A stretch of 64,000 nt of DNA from Triatoma infestans (lineage: Eukaryota > Arthropoda > Insecta > Hemiptera > Reduviidae): assembly GCA_011037195.1 (NCBI GenBank), contig JAAEAF010000105.1, forward strand, positions 310,001 to 374,000, written 5' to 3'. Every line of letters starts with the position of its first letter. Positions within the stretch are counted from its first letter, which is position 1. The notes beneath the pieces are model-generated. The model was not told the origin of the DNA, did not search any database, and was given only the letters and a program-made list of their open reading frames with translations. A program made the translations under genes and the position numbers. Of the stretch, positions 1 to 60,827 are shown one piece after another.

Positions 1-322
1 ATGATTCCCTTTTGATACAGGCTCGCTGTGTTACATCATACTTCTCGTTCAACATCTTTTCGAGTTTATAGATAATGACAATCAAGAAAAGGATTGTTCT
101 TACTTAGATTTCACTTGCTAATAGCATAAAGTAAATGAAGCTCTATTTATTTAATTGCAATTGAAGTAATATTAACAACTGAAATAATTTAAAGAATTAA
201 GACAGTTATTGGTAGAAACTAAATTCAAAACAAAATTTGCTTAAAAAACAAATAAATTAAAACCCATCAAAATTAGTTAATAACAATTTTTAAATATAGC
301 AAAAGGAACATAATTTGAATAC

Positions 323-47440
<47,118 letters not shown>

Positions 47441-47444
47441 CTGT

Positions 47445-48055
47445 AAAAAGAAAGCACAAAAAAGTATTATAAAAGTCAATTAGTAAAATGTATTATGTAT
47501 ACAAGAAAATAAATTTGACTTCTTTTCTTATTTAAAAAAAAAAAAAAAAAGCATAGGTATGAAAAATTTATTTAAACAATAAGTAAAAATGATTAGCAAT
47601 TATTACAGAAACTTATTTAGTAACATGTGTTAGTAATCACCTGATTATAAGTACAGCTGGTTCTACATTCATTGTTTGCCATTAATTAACGAAATATAAT
47701 ATATAGTTATACAATTATGAAAACTTATAATACGTTTGGAGTGGTGGTATGCTTGCAATCACCTGGGAGAGGAAGTGATCGTAACTAGTGTAATACTAAA
47801 AACTTTACAAGTTCGTAAAGTTTCATAATGAATTTCATTAATTAATTACAGAACCAATTAATACTAATTAATAAATGGATTCTAAATTTATAATACACTC
47901 ATAAAATCGTATTATAGATTTATTGATTAGTAGTTGACAAAAAAATGAAATAATAAATTTGTTTAGGAATTATAACTGCTTTTAAGGATTTATTTATTAT
48001 ATTTCTTGATTTTAAGGGCATATTGGACTAAATGAATGTGACTATACTTTTATGT
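47445..48055. other. sequence upstream of the first recognised liprin exon
   Basis: AT-rich with an A-run at 47534-47550. No match to the missing N-terminal liprin exon. Confidence 0.5.
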
Positions 48056-48059
48056 CCGC

Positions 48060-49100
48060 GCCTAAGTCTGGTCCCAGCAAAAACGTAACAGAAGTTTAAA
48101 TTTTAAACGTAAATCACGTATTTCCCAGAAACCTTCAAAAATAGATATTCCTGGACAATTTTATCAATAAAAGCGATGAAGCTTGTAGATTTGTACAGTT
48201 AGTATGCGAAGTCAACAGAAAAAATCGTTGGATTCATTTTTCGAGCAAATCGCGGAAAAGTGAACAAAACCAATCCATTGAATGACCGTAAATTATGGTA
48301 ATACAAAAACAGAATATAAAGTTTAAGATTTCTCGATTTTTATTTTCTCTAAGTAAATGTTAGAGCAAGTAGGTGCTGTAATCGTGTCAAATTTTCGTTT
48401 TGAGGTTCTTTGAGTCCAAAAAAGTGGTTTTTAGAAAATGGTCAGTATGTGTGTGTGTATGTACTCGTATATAAACAACATAGCTCAAAAACGAAAAAAC
48501 GCAGAGTATTCAAACTTGGTATGCCATTCCAGGAACTTGGCTGGCAAAATTCCTCAACCGGAAGAGCCACCTTACTGAATGGATTTTTCAGTTACTGAAG
48601 TTATTTCAATTTTCTACAATTTTATCCATAATAAAAACCCAAGCGGATTTTATTAAATTCTTACACTAACTATGAATGCAGAGCCTATCACTTTTATGGG
48701 GATTTTTTTTCTGAGAAAGGTCATTTAAAGAAGTTTAGGTGGGCAGGGAGAGTGTATGGTTTCCTCACAAAAGACATTTTATGTTTAGATTCTCCAATCA
48801 ATATAAAATCGAATACAAACATTTGGTAAAAATTTGAAGTTTGAAGAAAATGTCTATTACAACTTACTGCAGTTAGAGCAAGTCCTGTCAGTGTTTATAC
48901 CAGAATTTTTGTTTTTGAAATATTGTTTGTTCCACAGAAACGTGATATATATATGTGCGTGCGTGCATGCGTGCGTGCGTGTGTGACTTCAAAACATGTA
49001 TTTCCGGTGAAAAAAACAGAATTGTGAAAAACTGATGCGATTGCAATACTGTCTTATCCTAGGGCACTGAAAGAATGAACCATTCCCTAACTTTCTCTTA
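48060..49100. repeat. (CA)n-associated dispersed repeat, mixed orientation
   Basis: Forward-type words (48060-48300, TTTTTCGAGCAAATCGC), then reverse-type (48360-48720, AGTGGTTTTTAGAAAATGG), then a forward 3' end (48890-49085, CATGTATTTCCGGTGAAAAA) with a GTGC-rich tract at 48953-48983. The arrangement suggests nested or rearranged copies. Confidence 0.55.
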
Positions 49101-49689
49101 CTGCAATTCTCATACATTTGCGAAACGGTTTTTTAAATGTTGGAACATTTTACTAAATTTCTAATTACCTAAGTTGTGGATAGAACGAGAACTCAAAATT
49201 GAAGCTTATAAAATCAATAATTAAAAACCCTTGCGTCTGTATTTATTACAATTATAATTCGTGTTATTATAATCGCAATAAATAATACCTATTAAAAAAG
49301 CCCGCTCAGATGATTATATCTAGAATCAATTACTCTTTAACTATATAACTACAGCCCTATCAACCAACTCTTCTTGAACATAAACCAAACAATTAAGCAA
49401 GAGAAACTGGAATGCTTTTATATACGAATCATCCCAATTCGATCTTCATTCACTCGTATACCAATTCTCGTTGTAATGATTCCCAAGAATAAGGGAGTAA
49501 ATTTCTGAGTGGTTTCACCCACTCGGAAACCAGTAATCTTATGAGTGAACGCTATTCTTTCAAACTGCACTAACTAAAGGACTTGCTACGTTGAATGTAT
49601 TCAGATTCGGAGGATTATGTGTACTGAAGTAGTGTCAAACAGTTGTTTTAAACTGATTACAACTTGTGAAATCTGAAAATATCGGATAT

Positions 49690-50560
49690 GTAAAATCCTT
49701 AGATCTTTGGGTTAGGTTTTATCATTAACCGATGTTTCGCCCATATTGCAGTACGCTTCTTCAGAGTAGTGTCGCCTCTAACTGAAACAAACTGACAGTG
49801 GTAGACTGGCTAGTGTAGAGCAGTTAGTGAAAAAGTGGGGGCTTCGTTACCCCCTCAATTGTAAATGGTATTCCATTGATGGTATATTAATGGTATCCCA
49901 TGGGACTATGGGTTCCATTGTAAATGGCTGTTGGTATTGCGCGGAACTTAAATTTCTGTCCCATTTGTATGATTGGCTGTTGAATGACGAGGTTAGTCTC
50001 CCCTCGCATTGTCTCGTTGTTAGTTATAAGTATTGTTTTGCACTGGAAAACCGTTAATTATTTGTACCAATTCTTTTTTCTCCTTTCTCTGAGGAAGAGC
50101 AGCCATTTTCTGCTCAGACAGAATCCATCATCTCTATGTAACAGTTTTCCTCTTTTTCAATTTCGACTGCCCCTCTTAGTCGTAGTAAGTGCTTGGACTA
50201 CGTCTGGACATAACATGACTGCCCCTGCTCAGAGAAAGAAATGGCAGAAAAAATATTTAACGGTATTCCAGTGCAAAGCAAGGCTGCAACATTAACAACG
50301 AGACAATGGGACGGGAACCTCGTCATCCAACAGCCAATCATGCCCACAGGAGAGAAAATTACGGCCCGCCCAACACCAACAGCCATATACAAAATGGAAG
50401 GGGAAACTAAGCCCAATCTCTGCTCTGACTGCTTCACTGACCCACCCTATTTCTTGTCAGTGTTGTTTCGGCATTAAATGTGACACTTACCTGAAGAAGC
50501 CTATTCCCATATGGACGAAACGTCGGACTGACGCTGTCTCAATCCTAAAACCTGTGTTTT
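49690..50560. mobile_element. foldback element, family 3, about 870 bp
   Basis: Long inverted arms run from GTAAAATCC..GGTTAGGTTTT at the left to AAAACCTGTGTTTTACAT at the right. A strong inner match is GATTGGCTGTTGAATGACGA with TCGTCATCCAACAGCCAATC, and a further match covers TTTTGCACTGGAA. The spacer around 50080-50230 is unpaired. The overlapping small open frames in the arms are mirror images and not genes. It is the largest of the four foldback families. Confidence 0.75.
50487..50530 (+). ncRNA. hammerhead-like motif, family 3, right arm
   Basis: CTGAAGA (50491-50497), an extra A, an imperfect hairpin around CC..ATATGG, GAAA (50517-50520), CGTC (50521-50524) with a 2-bp AC/GT helix III, and then GGACTG. 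The left arm (minus, about 49725-49768) has CTGAAGA and CGAAACATCGG. Helix II is less clearly paired than in families 1 and 2. Confidence 0.35.
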
Positions 50561-50569
50561 ACATGACAA

Positions 50570-52985
50570 TGGCCGTGGAAGCTTGAAAGAGTATTGGATA
50601 TTTTGTTATACAGCTATCTGTCCCGTTACTTATTGAGTAACCCTGTATATCAATAGTGGTAGATAATTTGTAGCAGAATTTAAAAATTTTATAACAGACA
50701 GTTGAAACGAGAGTTGTCATAATAAACCGTGCTTTTAAGAAACTATCTCGTATATTGTGCTTCAGCTAAGAGGGATACAATTTCTAGCGTAAAAAACACT
50801 TAAGTTTTGAAAGCTCCGATTAAGTTTGGTAAAAGGTAAAGTGTTAATTAGTGGTTTACAAAACATTGTAGAAAATATTTTGTTTTACACTGGTGGATGA
50901 ACAAAACTTGGAGTGTGTGGAGCAGTGTGGTATGTGTGTGTGGGTATGAAGTGCCGCTCGTATATAGATATAATGCGCATCGGTATGTGTAAATAAGTTC
51001 AGGAATTTCTATTAAGATTCCACCATGCCTGAACTATATTGAACAACCAAACTTATATCGGCTAAACATTATTAAACTTACACTAGTTTTACTTTCGACC
51101 CTCTCTTAACTCAATAATCTGTGTTTTACTCATTTACTAAGTCTTTTTTGAACTTGTTAACTTTAGAAAATATTATCCACTAATTTTGTTTATTATCTCT
51201 TCCAAATGTTTAGAATGTATAAACCCCTCTCACACCCTCTGTAGCAAATATAACTACAAATTAGTGCAATTTTTTTTAAACATTAATTGGTAACTTTCTC
51301 GGAAATGCTAGTCCACAATTCTGAACAATTTTCCACGAGACGTGATAACATTTCCAATAAGTTTTACACGAACCATTGAACAGCACTGACAGACTAACGA
51401 TACAGATTTGTGTGTCTACTATTGTGCCGGTAGTGTCCCTTTAGTACACTAACCACAAAACCCGCGGTTTAATAGATGACTTGATCAAGCAACCAGCGAT
51501 GTCATAGTGCTGGCCACATTCAAGACCATATTGAATGGGCTTAGCAACTTCTTGAATCCAACTCGTCCGCCGTTTCGTTTACCGGGTTCTAACTCGACTC
51601 ATTGGCGCACACGGATTGTCGATAGGTCAGTCGAGAATCAGTCTGATGTATATTGTACTCTTTTTTCGTAGGATACGAATTTGCTACTGCCAGCAAGAGA
51701 GCTGAAACTGGTGTATAAGCTGAACACGCTGAAGTCCACCAAATCGATCTCCATAAATGATCAAAAACTATCGCAGAAGCGTAAAAACTCTAGAATTACT
51801 GAGTGAGATTTTGCTCGAGGCATAAAAGTCAAGCTGAAGTTTGAAGCTGGTGGAGCTATATAGGTACCGCAGGAAGCAACAATATGTCCAAGTAAGAAAT
51901 GCGAGATGAAGTGTGCTGAGGACATTTAAAAAAAGGGTGCGTTTAGTGCTGGAAACCCGCTTGTCTGGAAAACTAGAGACAAGTTGATCTAATATCTCGC
52001 TCCAAGAATTGGATAGAATGATCCGTACAAAGATGACAGATGCGCGAATGCGCCATCCTATATCATTTATTTAAAAAATGCTAGATATTTTCCAGGCGTG
52101 ATAAATAATAATAATATTCTTGCATAATACTAGATTTAATACCCTACTAGAGACAATGCTAGTTTCGCCTATGTCACCTGGAAAGCATTATTTCCACCAA
52201 AGCATCACTACTAATCATCATTAGCTTATATAAACATTTATCTGCATATGGGCATCAGAGTTCTAAGATAGTAAAAAAAAAATGCATCCAAGGCCGAGGA
52301 AAATGAGATGAATTCTAGTCAAATCGTCACACCTGATAATTTAGAATTCTTTGGGTATGACTCTGAGACGTTACAACGATATAGTGCAACACGGATAAGC
52401 AATTCTTAATCCTTATATAATGAGCTTCTCTCTTTCCGCAACAATACCTGCCGCCTCAATATGAAGAGCCCACGTAAGTTTTGCAGCAATTGTTATATAG
52501 TATTCGTTAAGCAATTAGTATATTTACGACCCAAACTACCAATTCCTAAACTGTTCAATCCAAAATACCAGTACCTAACACTAAGTTCTGTGTTGAATAT
52601 TCTCTTCCTCGTCCTCCAATCACTCGGCTTTATTTATTATACCTAATTTATAGGTAATAAGTTTATAACAATTAATAATAAAAAAATCAATAAATAAAAC
52701 AATTCTCTCACAAAAATAAATTAAAATATCAGGGCCATAAATAAAAAAAGGAAATGTGAAAGTTTAATAGTAATGATATAAACACCATTTAATACCCTTT
52801 TAATATTCGCAGAAAGCAATTACTATAATTCAAATTATTTATTTATTAGTCATTATTTATTTATTTAGACAAATTAGTCATTTTATTTATTTATTTAGAT
52901 CAGTTAAAACTTAAATAACGAATGTAATTTTTAATTAATGCATATTGTACAGATTTAATAACAGACATGATGCCAGACAGAATGA
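50570..52985. other. gene-free sequence
   Basis: 51400-52080 is GC-richer and may be an old repeat. From 52640 to 52930 it is AT-rich with TTTATTTA words. No exon recognised. Confidence 0.45.
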
Positions 52986-52989
52986 TTTA

Positions 52990-54745
52990 ATCTGATTTAA
53001 TCAGAATGTTTATAATCTGGTGTGAAACACTCACCCGGCATCCTCTTATTACAATAAAACAATATCAATTAAAATAAAAACTGTTATGTTTACAAATGTT
53101 TTAATGGGCTGATCATAAAAAAGATTATAATAAGAGTTAGCAGTTATACCCTATTATAGTGTAACTGTTGTTTTAATTATACCCTAGTCCATGAGTGTAA
53201 CTAGATGGGAACGCCTTCTGTGGCAACTAAAGCTTGTACCTACAGTTTAAATTTTAACCTAATTGATAGGTCCCCAACCTAATTGATAGGTACCCAAAAC
53301 GTCTCAAAAAAAGTTTCCCCGGAAAAATCTTTTAAAAAAAAGATTATAAATAGATTATAAACTCTGTGGAGAGAGCATTCCAAAATCGTTGTAGCTGTTT
53401 TCGAGAAAATTCTCTCAAAAAAATTGAAAACCCATTCTCCTGAGTCGCACTTCTTGGTGAACTGATTTTCTCCTAATTTGGAATTCTAGTGATGCTACTA
53501 ATTTATATTAATATAGTATTATGTAGGAGCTAAAAACCATATATTGTATTAAAGTGTTTCTGTAGAGGGAATCTGTACGCTAGCGTGCCTTCAGAATCCC
53601 CTAACAAAATCAATTTTCCCAGAAAACATTTCCTGTGTGTAGATAGTGTACCAAGTTTAAAGAAAACCTTTAGAGCTGTTATTGAATAAATCTCGGAAAA
53701 CTACAAAAAAAAAAAAAAAAATTCAGTAAAAAGTTGCATTTTCCGGTTGAGGATTTTGCCCGAACCGTGGGTGTCGGTGCAGAGATTGTAATAGGTACCT
53801 AAACGGAATACCAAGTTTGAACTTTCTGTGATTTTTTTCGTTTTTGAAACATTTCGTTTGCTGGGGGGGGGGCCTCAAAACTTGCATTTCCGGGGGAAAA
53901 ATCATTTTCGAAAATTTGAACACGATCGCAATGAATACTATCACCAACTTGGACTAAGATAAAAGTAAATTAAAAAACAATTACAGAAATACAGAAAAGG
54001 AAAGCTTGATGTTGAGCTTTTATTGGGGTATTTTTTTGAAATTATTAGATGAAAAATTAAGTTGCCGGTAATAGCCTTCCTTTCTTTTTTTAAGGATTAA
54101 TTTTTTTTCTCGTAAACCAAAAAATGGATAGAAAAAGAAAACTGGAGTATGTATTAGGGGGTAACAACATTCTCCTTATTAAAAAAAAAAAAAAAAAGAA
54201 GAAGTAATTTAGAATGTAATAAAGGTAATTAAGAAGGTAATTTAGTGGTGAGTAAGGGAGGGTAAGGGTGTGGTGAGCTACTTTATTATGTGCCTCACTG
54301 TCTCCCACTCTAGCCCGCAGGCTGAGGTAATGAAAAAGTGTGCGAGGATAATAAGTTAGATCTATTAATAGTTGGAGGATTTAGTTCCTGAGGAAATTAA
54401 GATGCATATTAGGATAGCATACTATAGCTGGTGGGGAGGAAGGAATGAACAATTTTATTGCAACGAATGTAAAATGAATTTTTCTGGAAAAATGTATTAA
54501 ATAATTGTTATAAATATCTAATGTACAGTTGAAGTAACCAAGTCTGAAACGAATCTTCGGAGTCATTTCAGAAAACACTGTAAAAAAAAAAAAAAAAATT
54601 GAAAAATCTATACGATAAAAATGTAGGTACTTCCGCTTTGCCAATTTTAATCAAATTAATTTGATCCTCACAACGAAATGAAATATCGAGTTAGAACTTT
54701 CTGTGATTTTTCACTTTCATTGAACAATGCTGACCACATCTCTCT

Positions 54746-54786
<41 letters not shown>

Positions 54787-54905
54787 GAAGAGACTAATGT
54801 ATAAAATTCAATTTTTCATAATTAAAAGATCTCAAAATAATTATTTTTGGGGGAAATCATATTAGAAAATCGGAAGCAATAGCAGAGGAAAGTAAACCAT
54901 GGAAA
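52990..54905 (+). repeat. (CA)n-associated dispersed repeat, two copies
   Basis: The first copy runs from GGTGTGAAACACTCACCC (about 53020) to about 53970. The second, more degenerate one covers about 54420-54900 with the CA tract at 54749-54782. G-runs (53861-53870) and A-runs are present. No genes. Confidence 0.65.
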
Positions 54906-54909
54906 GACT

Positions 54910-56075
54910 GAGACGTACCTAATATCTAAACAAACATGTTCACAAACCTATCAACAACTTAGATTGTTTAAATTAGTTTACAAATATATCGTAATATCTA
55001 AACTATGTTAAGAAATTACTTTGTCTATTTAAGATAGTATACGCACAAAAATAAAAAAATAAAAAAAATATATATATATAAACACACACTATCTTTAAGA
55101 AGAAAGTGCGGGCAAGGTTTTACTTGTCGTAACCTTTATTTTCTTAGGTGTCCCCAGAGACGTCAGGTCCATTGAATAGATCGTTCGTGCCAATCCATTT
55201 TTTATCCCATTAAATGCGATATAGATAACACCCTACTATCCTAGCATTATAAGGTGGAACATTCATCTTGCTTAAAGTACATCATTTGTTGGCGTGATAG
55301 AGGAGATCTGTTTGGATCGGTCTTAAGAAATGAAGATACCTGTCTAGTTCAATGTTTCATTGTAAACATACAAACTTATAAGTTGTATAGACCACATCAC
55401 CCATTTATCGAAATTATTGTCTGACTCCATCACTAATATGTAATATCTGGATTTTCATCTGCCCATATTCGTGAATTCCACCTGTTCAATAATACATTAT
55501 TCGCAAATTTACACTGATCACTCCATAAAACAATCTTTCAAAACAAAACCAAGTAGAATTCGAGAAAAAAAAAATTGATCACATACTTGGAATCTTTGAT
55601 AAAATTAAGTGAGGGTATTATTTGGAACTGTTTTTTCTATCTGGCTTATTTTCCAAAACAAGTGGGTGGTGCATGTCAAATTGCTAGCATGTATATATAT
55701 ATAAAAGACAGTGGAGGAATAAAACAAAGGGGCCAGCAGAGTCCGGAGATATCCAGTTATATATGTATCCCAATACTTGCCATCCAGTACAGTTCCATAC
55801 ATTTGACTTTACAAAATATACTTGAATAACAAAATATCTATGTATAACAACATGCTACCTCTAGACTAGTGGAAACCGAGATTCTGCTGCAGCGCAAGGC
55901 CTAAACTATATGTTTTCATCTGAAAGGAAAATTTTTATAATCATAAAACAGCATTAGAACTTGATGTTGATATTAGTATTCTAAACAGATGTATTTATTT
56001 AGAAAGAAGGTTCTTTTATATTTAATGATCTATCAATTTGTATTTAAGATACAAATGATCTCTCACCACCAATTT
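54910..56075. other. gene-free sequence
   Basis: A TA run at 55068-55080. 55100-55500 is unassigned. No coding signal. Confidence 0.45.
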
Positions 56076-56079
56076 AGAT

Positions 56080-56870
56080 TCCATAGCAGACACTCCATCA
56101 TTTAACAGTATTGCAGATGACATCGCTACCTCCCTCGAGCCAGAATTGGCCCCTATGCTTTCCTCAATTTACACTGCTGATATCCCCACACATCCCAATA
56201 AACCATCTTTACTTATGCCATGATATAGCATAAGGATGCTGTAATTTCCAAACATATTCTTCAATGTCATCTTCAACATGTTTATTAGAAACATGCTAAC
56301 CAAATTGAAAATAAAAATGAACACGAACAAATCTAAATTTATAGTATTCACTCTAAATAAAAAAGCAATCTCTCCAGTCTACCTATAATATCACCTGCAG
56401 ACATATTCGTTATCTGGAGCTTTATTTAGACAAACGTCTACCTTGGAACCCTGTTCTAGACACAAACGAACTTTATTTTACCAACGTTTCAGACTTCTTG
56501 ACAAACGATCCAAACTAGCTCTACAAAATAAAAGACGACTTTATACCACTCTGCTCGCACCAATTTGGAATTTCGGACTAGGAGGACTTAATGGAACTGC
56601 TAAACGAAATAATCTCAGCAGACTCCAAAATCTCCAATGCAAGATCCTATGTCGTATCGTCGATGCTCCTTTTACGTTTCGAACAAAGCAATCCATACGG
56701 ACCTGAAGATTCCATTCATGCCCATCCTAGCAAAATACAAATAACTCAAATTCCATAGTAAACTCTCCCTCCATCCTAATCCTCTGGATCACATTCTCTT
56801 TTCAAATTCACTTCCGTGCAATCCACCAAAACGACTGAAGCTTAGTAGGCCGCGCGACCTTCTAGCCAAC
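56080..56870 (+). mobile_element. jockey-type LINE fragment, degenerate
   Basis: Plus-strand pieces in several frames read like the RT end of a jockey-clade element: ELAPMLSSIYTADIPTHPNK (compare GSVLAPLLFNIYTSDIPTHPN), HIRYLELYLDKRLPWN, RFRLLDKRSKLALQNKRRLY, APIWNFGLGGLNGTAKRNN and SRLQNLQCKILCRIVDAPF. The catalytic YADD region is lost in stops and shifts near 56200. Both ends are undefined. The plus strand is opposite to the liprin gene, but this lies upstream of the first recognised exon. Confidence 0.8.
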
Positions 56871-57199
56871 TAATAATGATTATCAATGGATAACTTATCA
56901 CTCACGCCAATCACGCCGTTTTTCTAAGTTCACTATTACATGTTATATGCATGTAGTTGTGAAATTCTAAAAAAAAAGGAAATCTTCAAAAGCTTTTTCG
57001 ACAAAATGACAAAACTCCAGTTTGTGAAATCTCAAATTTTCGATTGATTCCCTTGTTGTCGGAATCCCACTGTGGTAATTAAACGGTCTATCCAGTTATC
57101 CAGTTTAAGCTTCCTGTTTATTTTTAGTTTTTGAGATACATGTTTATAAACATCCTGACACCCTCCACACATACATATACAGATCATTCACTATACTAC

Positions 57200-57650
57200 A
57201 TACTACTTTCTCCTTACTGCTAGGTAAGCGAAAGTATTGCATCATGTCAAATTTTCAATATCAAGTTTTTTCAGGAAATACATGTTTTGAGGTCCCTGGT
57301 GTGTACGTGTGTATATGTCGTACCTATACTACACATATAAAAAGCAAATAACTTTTATTTGTAACGTTCCTTCTGTAAAATTCATTTAAGGGGGCTTTTG
57401 GGAGAGGATGGGTGATATTGTTCTCTACAGTGTTATTTTAGTTTTATTTACCATTCTATCATCTAAATAATATTAATTAGAATTAACGATTTTTTTCCTT
57501 AAAACACCGACAGATTTCCTTAAATTTAGTCTATTTTGTACTATATGTACAAAACCTACTACTTTTTTGTGAATTTTCTTTCTGAGAAAGTTAATTTAAG
57601 AGCGTTTTCGGGGAGGGTAATATTAAGCTTTCCTTCAAAAAAGTAGTTTT
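57200..57650 (-). repeat. (CA)n-associated dispersed repeat, reverse fragment
   Basis: Contains AGGAAATACATGTTTTGAGG near 57273 and later AATTCATTTAAGGGGGC, in reverse order relative to forward copies. The left end is at CTACTTTCTCCTTACTGC (57203). Confidence 0.55.
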
Positions 57651-57654
57651 CATT

Positions 57655-58435
57655 AAGTTTACCCCTCCCCCTTCAACTGATAAAACATTGAAGAAGACAT
57701 CTACACATGTTGTAAGTATAAATTAGAACTTTATGAGAAATTGCCTTTTGCAATTGGGAAAACTGCAGTAGGAGAAAATCGTGTGAAACTTTCTTACCAG
57801 ATTTTTTCATATCATAAGTACTTGACACATTTATTATAGTGGAAACTCCACTGCTTCGAAACTTCGAGAAGATCACAATATTTCCGCTATATGCAGAATT
57901 ATGTATTATTGACATTATTATAAGCAAGCGAACAGCTGTCATTCATTGCAAAATAATAACCAAATTATGTCAAAAATAAATTACAATTTTTAATTTTATG
58001 AAATAGTTAATAGAGGTGGTTACATAGTTATTAATATATGTAAAATTATCAAATACATATTACGTTCAGGTCAACAAGCACTTAAGATGGTTTCAATCGA
58101 TTAATATTTTTCTGTTTGTTTACTTGTTTAAGTATTTTGTAAAATTTTACAAAAAAATTTAAAGTATTATAACTGAGCACAGGTTAGTTATAATATAATC
58201 CAAACCTTTATTAAAATGAAAATAATCGAATTGTATTTTTAAAAATAATCGATAATGTATGAATACTGATTGCGCAATGATGGAGAAACTCCGAAAATAG
58301 AAACTGCGCGAGTGGAACGATTTACCAACCACAAGGTACTTTATTAAAGATAAACCTTGAAGTTGAGAGGCGACTTTAGAACTCGTATGATTTTCATAAA
58401 TTTTCAACTCTGACTGTTTATTATTTATTTTTACT
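57655..58435. other. gene-free sequence
   Basis: AT-rich. Short open frames without domain resemblance. Confidence 0.45.
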
Positions 58436-58439
58436 GTTA

Positions 58440-59110
58440 CTTAAATTTATATAAGAGGACAGCTGACAATCGTACCAGATTCTCTGCAATTTTCACTCCT
58501 GAATATGAAAACAAGCATTCCAAGTTTAAAGAAACTCATTATAAACGTCTTCGAAGAAATTCCAAAAAACTTAAAAACCTATTCTGTAAAATCACACATC
58601 CGGTTAACCAATTTTCTTTAAATTTGCAATTCTATTAATGCTTCTGATGTGTATTAATATTATATATGTTGTAAAACCATTTATTATACTGAAGAGGGAC
58701 TTGGAGGAAAGCACCACGTTACTGTTCTAGGATTATACTATTAACACCTGTAATATGATATGTGTTGACAGTATACAGATTGTAAAGAAAATCTTTGGTG
58801 TCGTTTACGGGAAAATCACTACGGAATTCGCACTTCCGGTTGATCGATTTAGCCCGAAATCTTCATGCTTAATGCGCTAGGGGGAACAGCAAGTGTAAGC
58901 TTGCTGCGACTTGTCTTTTTTGAGGTATTCGGTTAACTGCACACAACGTCGTTCACACGAATACAGGCCATTCGATAAAAAACATTTTTCTTATTCAGGG
59001 GAAAACCTGTTTCTTTATATTCCGCAAAACATGTATTTGCGGTGAAAACTCAATTTCGAAAATCGGGCACGAATCCTCTTACTAGGATCAGAGAAGGTAT
59101 CACTATTTTT
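58440..59110 (+). repeat. (CA)n-associated dispersed repeat
   Basis: A plus-orientation copy with CACTTCCGGTTGATCGATTT near 58829, CATTCGATAAAAAACATTTT and TGAAAACTCAATTTCGAAAA near 59041, ending at a CTCTTACTAGGATCAGAGAA end. A GT tract follows at 59141-59171 and another partial copy at 60055-60240. Confidence 0.65.
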
Positions 59111-59122
59111 AGCCATGTAAAT

Positions 59123-59138
<16 letters not shown>

Positions 59139-59171
<33 letters not shown>
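59139..59171 (+). repeat. (GT)n microsatellite
   Basis: A GT run of about 32 bp preceded by a short TA run, just after a dispersed repeat copy. Confidence 0.95.
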
Positions 59172-59173
<2 letters not shown>

Positions 59174-59174
59174 G

Positions 59175-60825
59175 ACTTGAGTGTAGAATGTTAACAGTGA
59201 AACTAAAAAACGAACAACCCCGACAAAAAAATCACAGGAAATAAAAATCCGCCAAAAAACTTTCGATCAAAATCTCACTGCAGGAAGTGTTACTTAGCCG
59301 TTTTCGAGAAAAAAAAATCGCGAATAACTGCAAAACTAAACTTACAATAAATAAAGTCGCATTTCCGGTTGAGGGATTTTGATTGCAATCTCTCAGATAC
59401 GATGGTAGTACCTAATAATACTAATAATAATTAGATCTGTATTAAATCTTTAGATATAAAAAAATATAAGAGTTACAAAAACAGAAAAGCGACAGACAAA
59501 CTCAAGGTCGATAGACCGTCCGAGAGTTTGTGCATGTAAAATATTTAATTAATAATTTTCAAGTTTAGAGAAAATGATAAATAAAAAAAGAAAAAGGGAA
59601 AAAAAGTAGTTGAAACAAAAAATTAATACAATTTAATAGATTATACAAATAAACAAATTAAAGCTAACTGCTGAAATACAATAAAAGAGAATAATCACAA
59701 AATAACTCTCCTCTTGGACTATTATAAATAGTTATAAAACTGTATAAATAGTTTTTTTTTCTCGATATTATAAATAGTTGTGCACAGCCGTATACTCGTA
59801 CTAAGAACGAACTATGGATGTACTCTTTCAAATGTCAGAGTTATCATAGGTTATTCGAACTTCTAAAAATAATAAGGCGCCCGGTTACGCCGTATAACTT
59901 ACAAATATTTTAAAAACAGTCCGGACAGCTACTTAAATAAAATACATTGCTTTTAATAAGATTTTTGATTGCGGAACCGAGCCGGAATCGTTCAAAAGTT
60001 CACTAAATTTTACCGTATATACAAAATGAGCACAAAAGAAGTAAAAAAAAAAGAAAAGAATATCAAGTGTGAGCTTCCTGTTGCCATTTTTCGTTTTTGA
60101 GATATTTTCATATTCCACCAAATACACATCATTCTGTGAAAATAATATTTTTTTCTCCGTTGGACCTCAAAATATATTTCCGGTGTAAACAATTCAATTT
60201 CAAAGAAATTTGACAGCGTCGCTGAAAGTAATAAATAAAAAAAATTCCCAACAATAGAGGTCAAGAAGGAACAAATATTTGCATTATAGAAGAAAATTGG
60301 GTCGGTTAAAAAGATACACGGAGAAAAAATCAATTAGCAAATTCCATTAACAAACAATTTCTCTTTTTCCTTTTCGTAATTTTTTTCCTGTTTAAAAATG
60401 ACCTCTTTTTTTTAATTGCTGTTTCTGTCTTAGTTTGAAAGGAGGGAGTAAACAAGACGTTAAGAATGGCACAATGTACAAGGAAACGTATTTTACTAGT
60501 TACAAAAATATGAAAAAAACTAAAATTATTGAAGAAGAATTAGAAGGGTATGCAGCCGCTGACAGAATATAATTGTATTTTATTATTCTTATAATACTTA
60601 TTTATTTTTGCTTCCTTTATTTCGTCTCTTGTATTTGTATCTTTCGCGTATCTGCTTAAATCTTAAAAAAAAAAACAAAGTTAATTGTTTCCGGATTTAA
60701 AATAGAAAGAATACCTGAAGCTTATATTTTTTTTCTCCTTTATATTGCAATAATGACATCATAATAGAATTTTTGAAATTTCACTTCGCAATATTACAGC
60801 TAACTACTACATACATGAAGGCCTA
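59175..60825. other. gene-free sequence with repeat fragments
   Basis: Contains dispersed-repeat fragments at about 59280-59400 (TTTTCGAGAAAAAAAAATCG, TTTCCGGTTGAGGGATTTTG) and 60055-60240. Otherwise AT-rich. Confidence 0.5.
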
Positions 60826-60827
60826 AC

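Noticed and set aside
49827..50477. Four overlapping open frames of 76-103 codons on both strands
   Set aside because: They lie in the inverted arms of the family-3 foldback element and mirror each other. No domain is visible.
60700..60725. Possible splice donor (TTCAG/gtatt on the minus strand) as the missing liprin N-terminal exon
   Set aside because: The upstream minus-strand translation is AT-rich and has no similarity to the LPQ-ending liprin segment.
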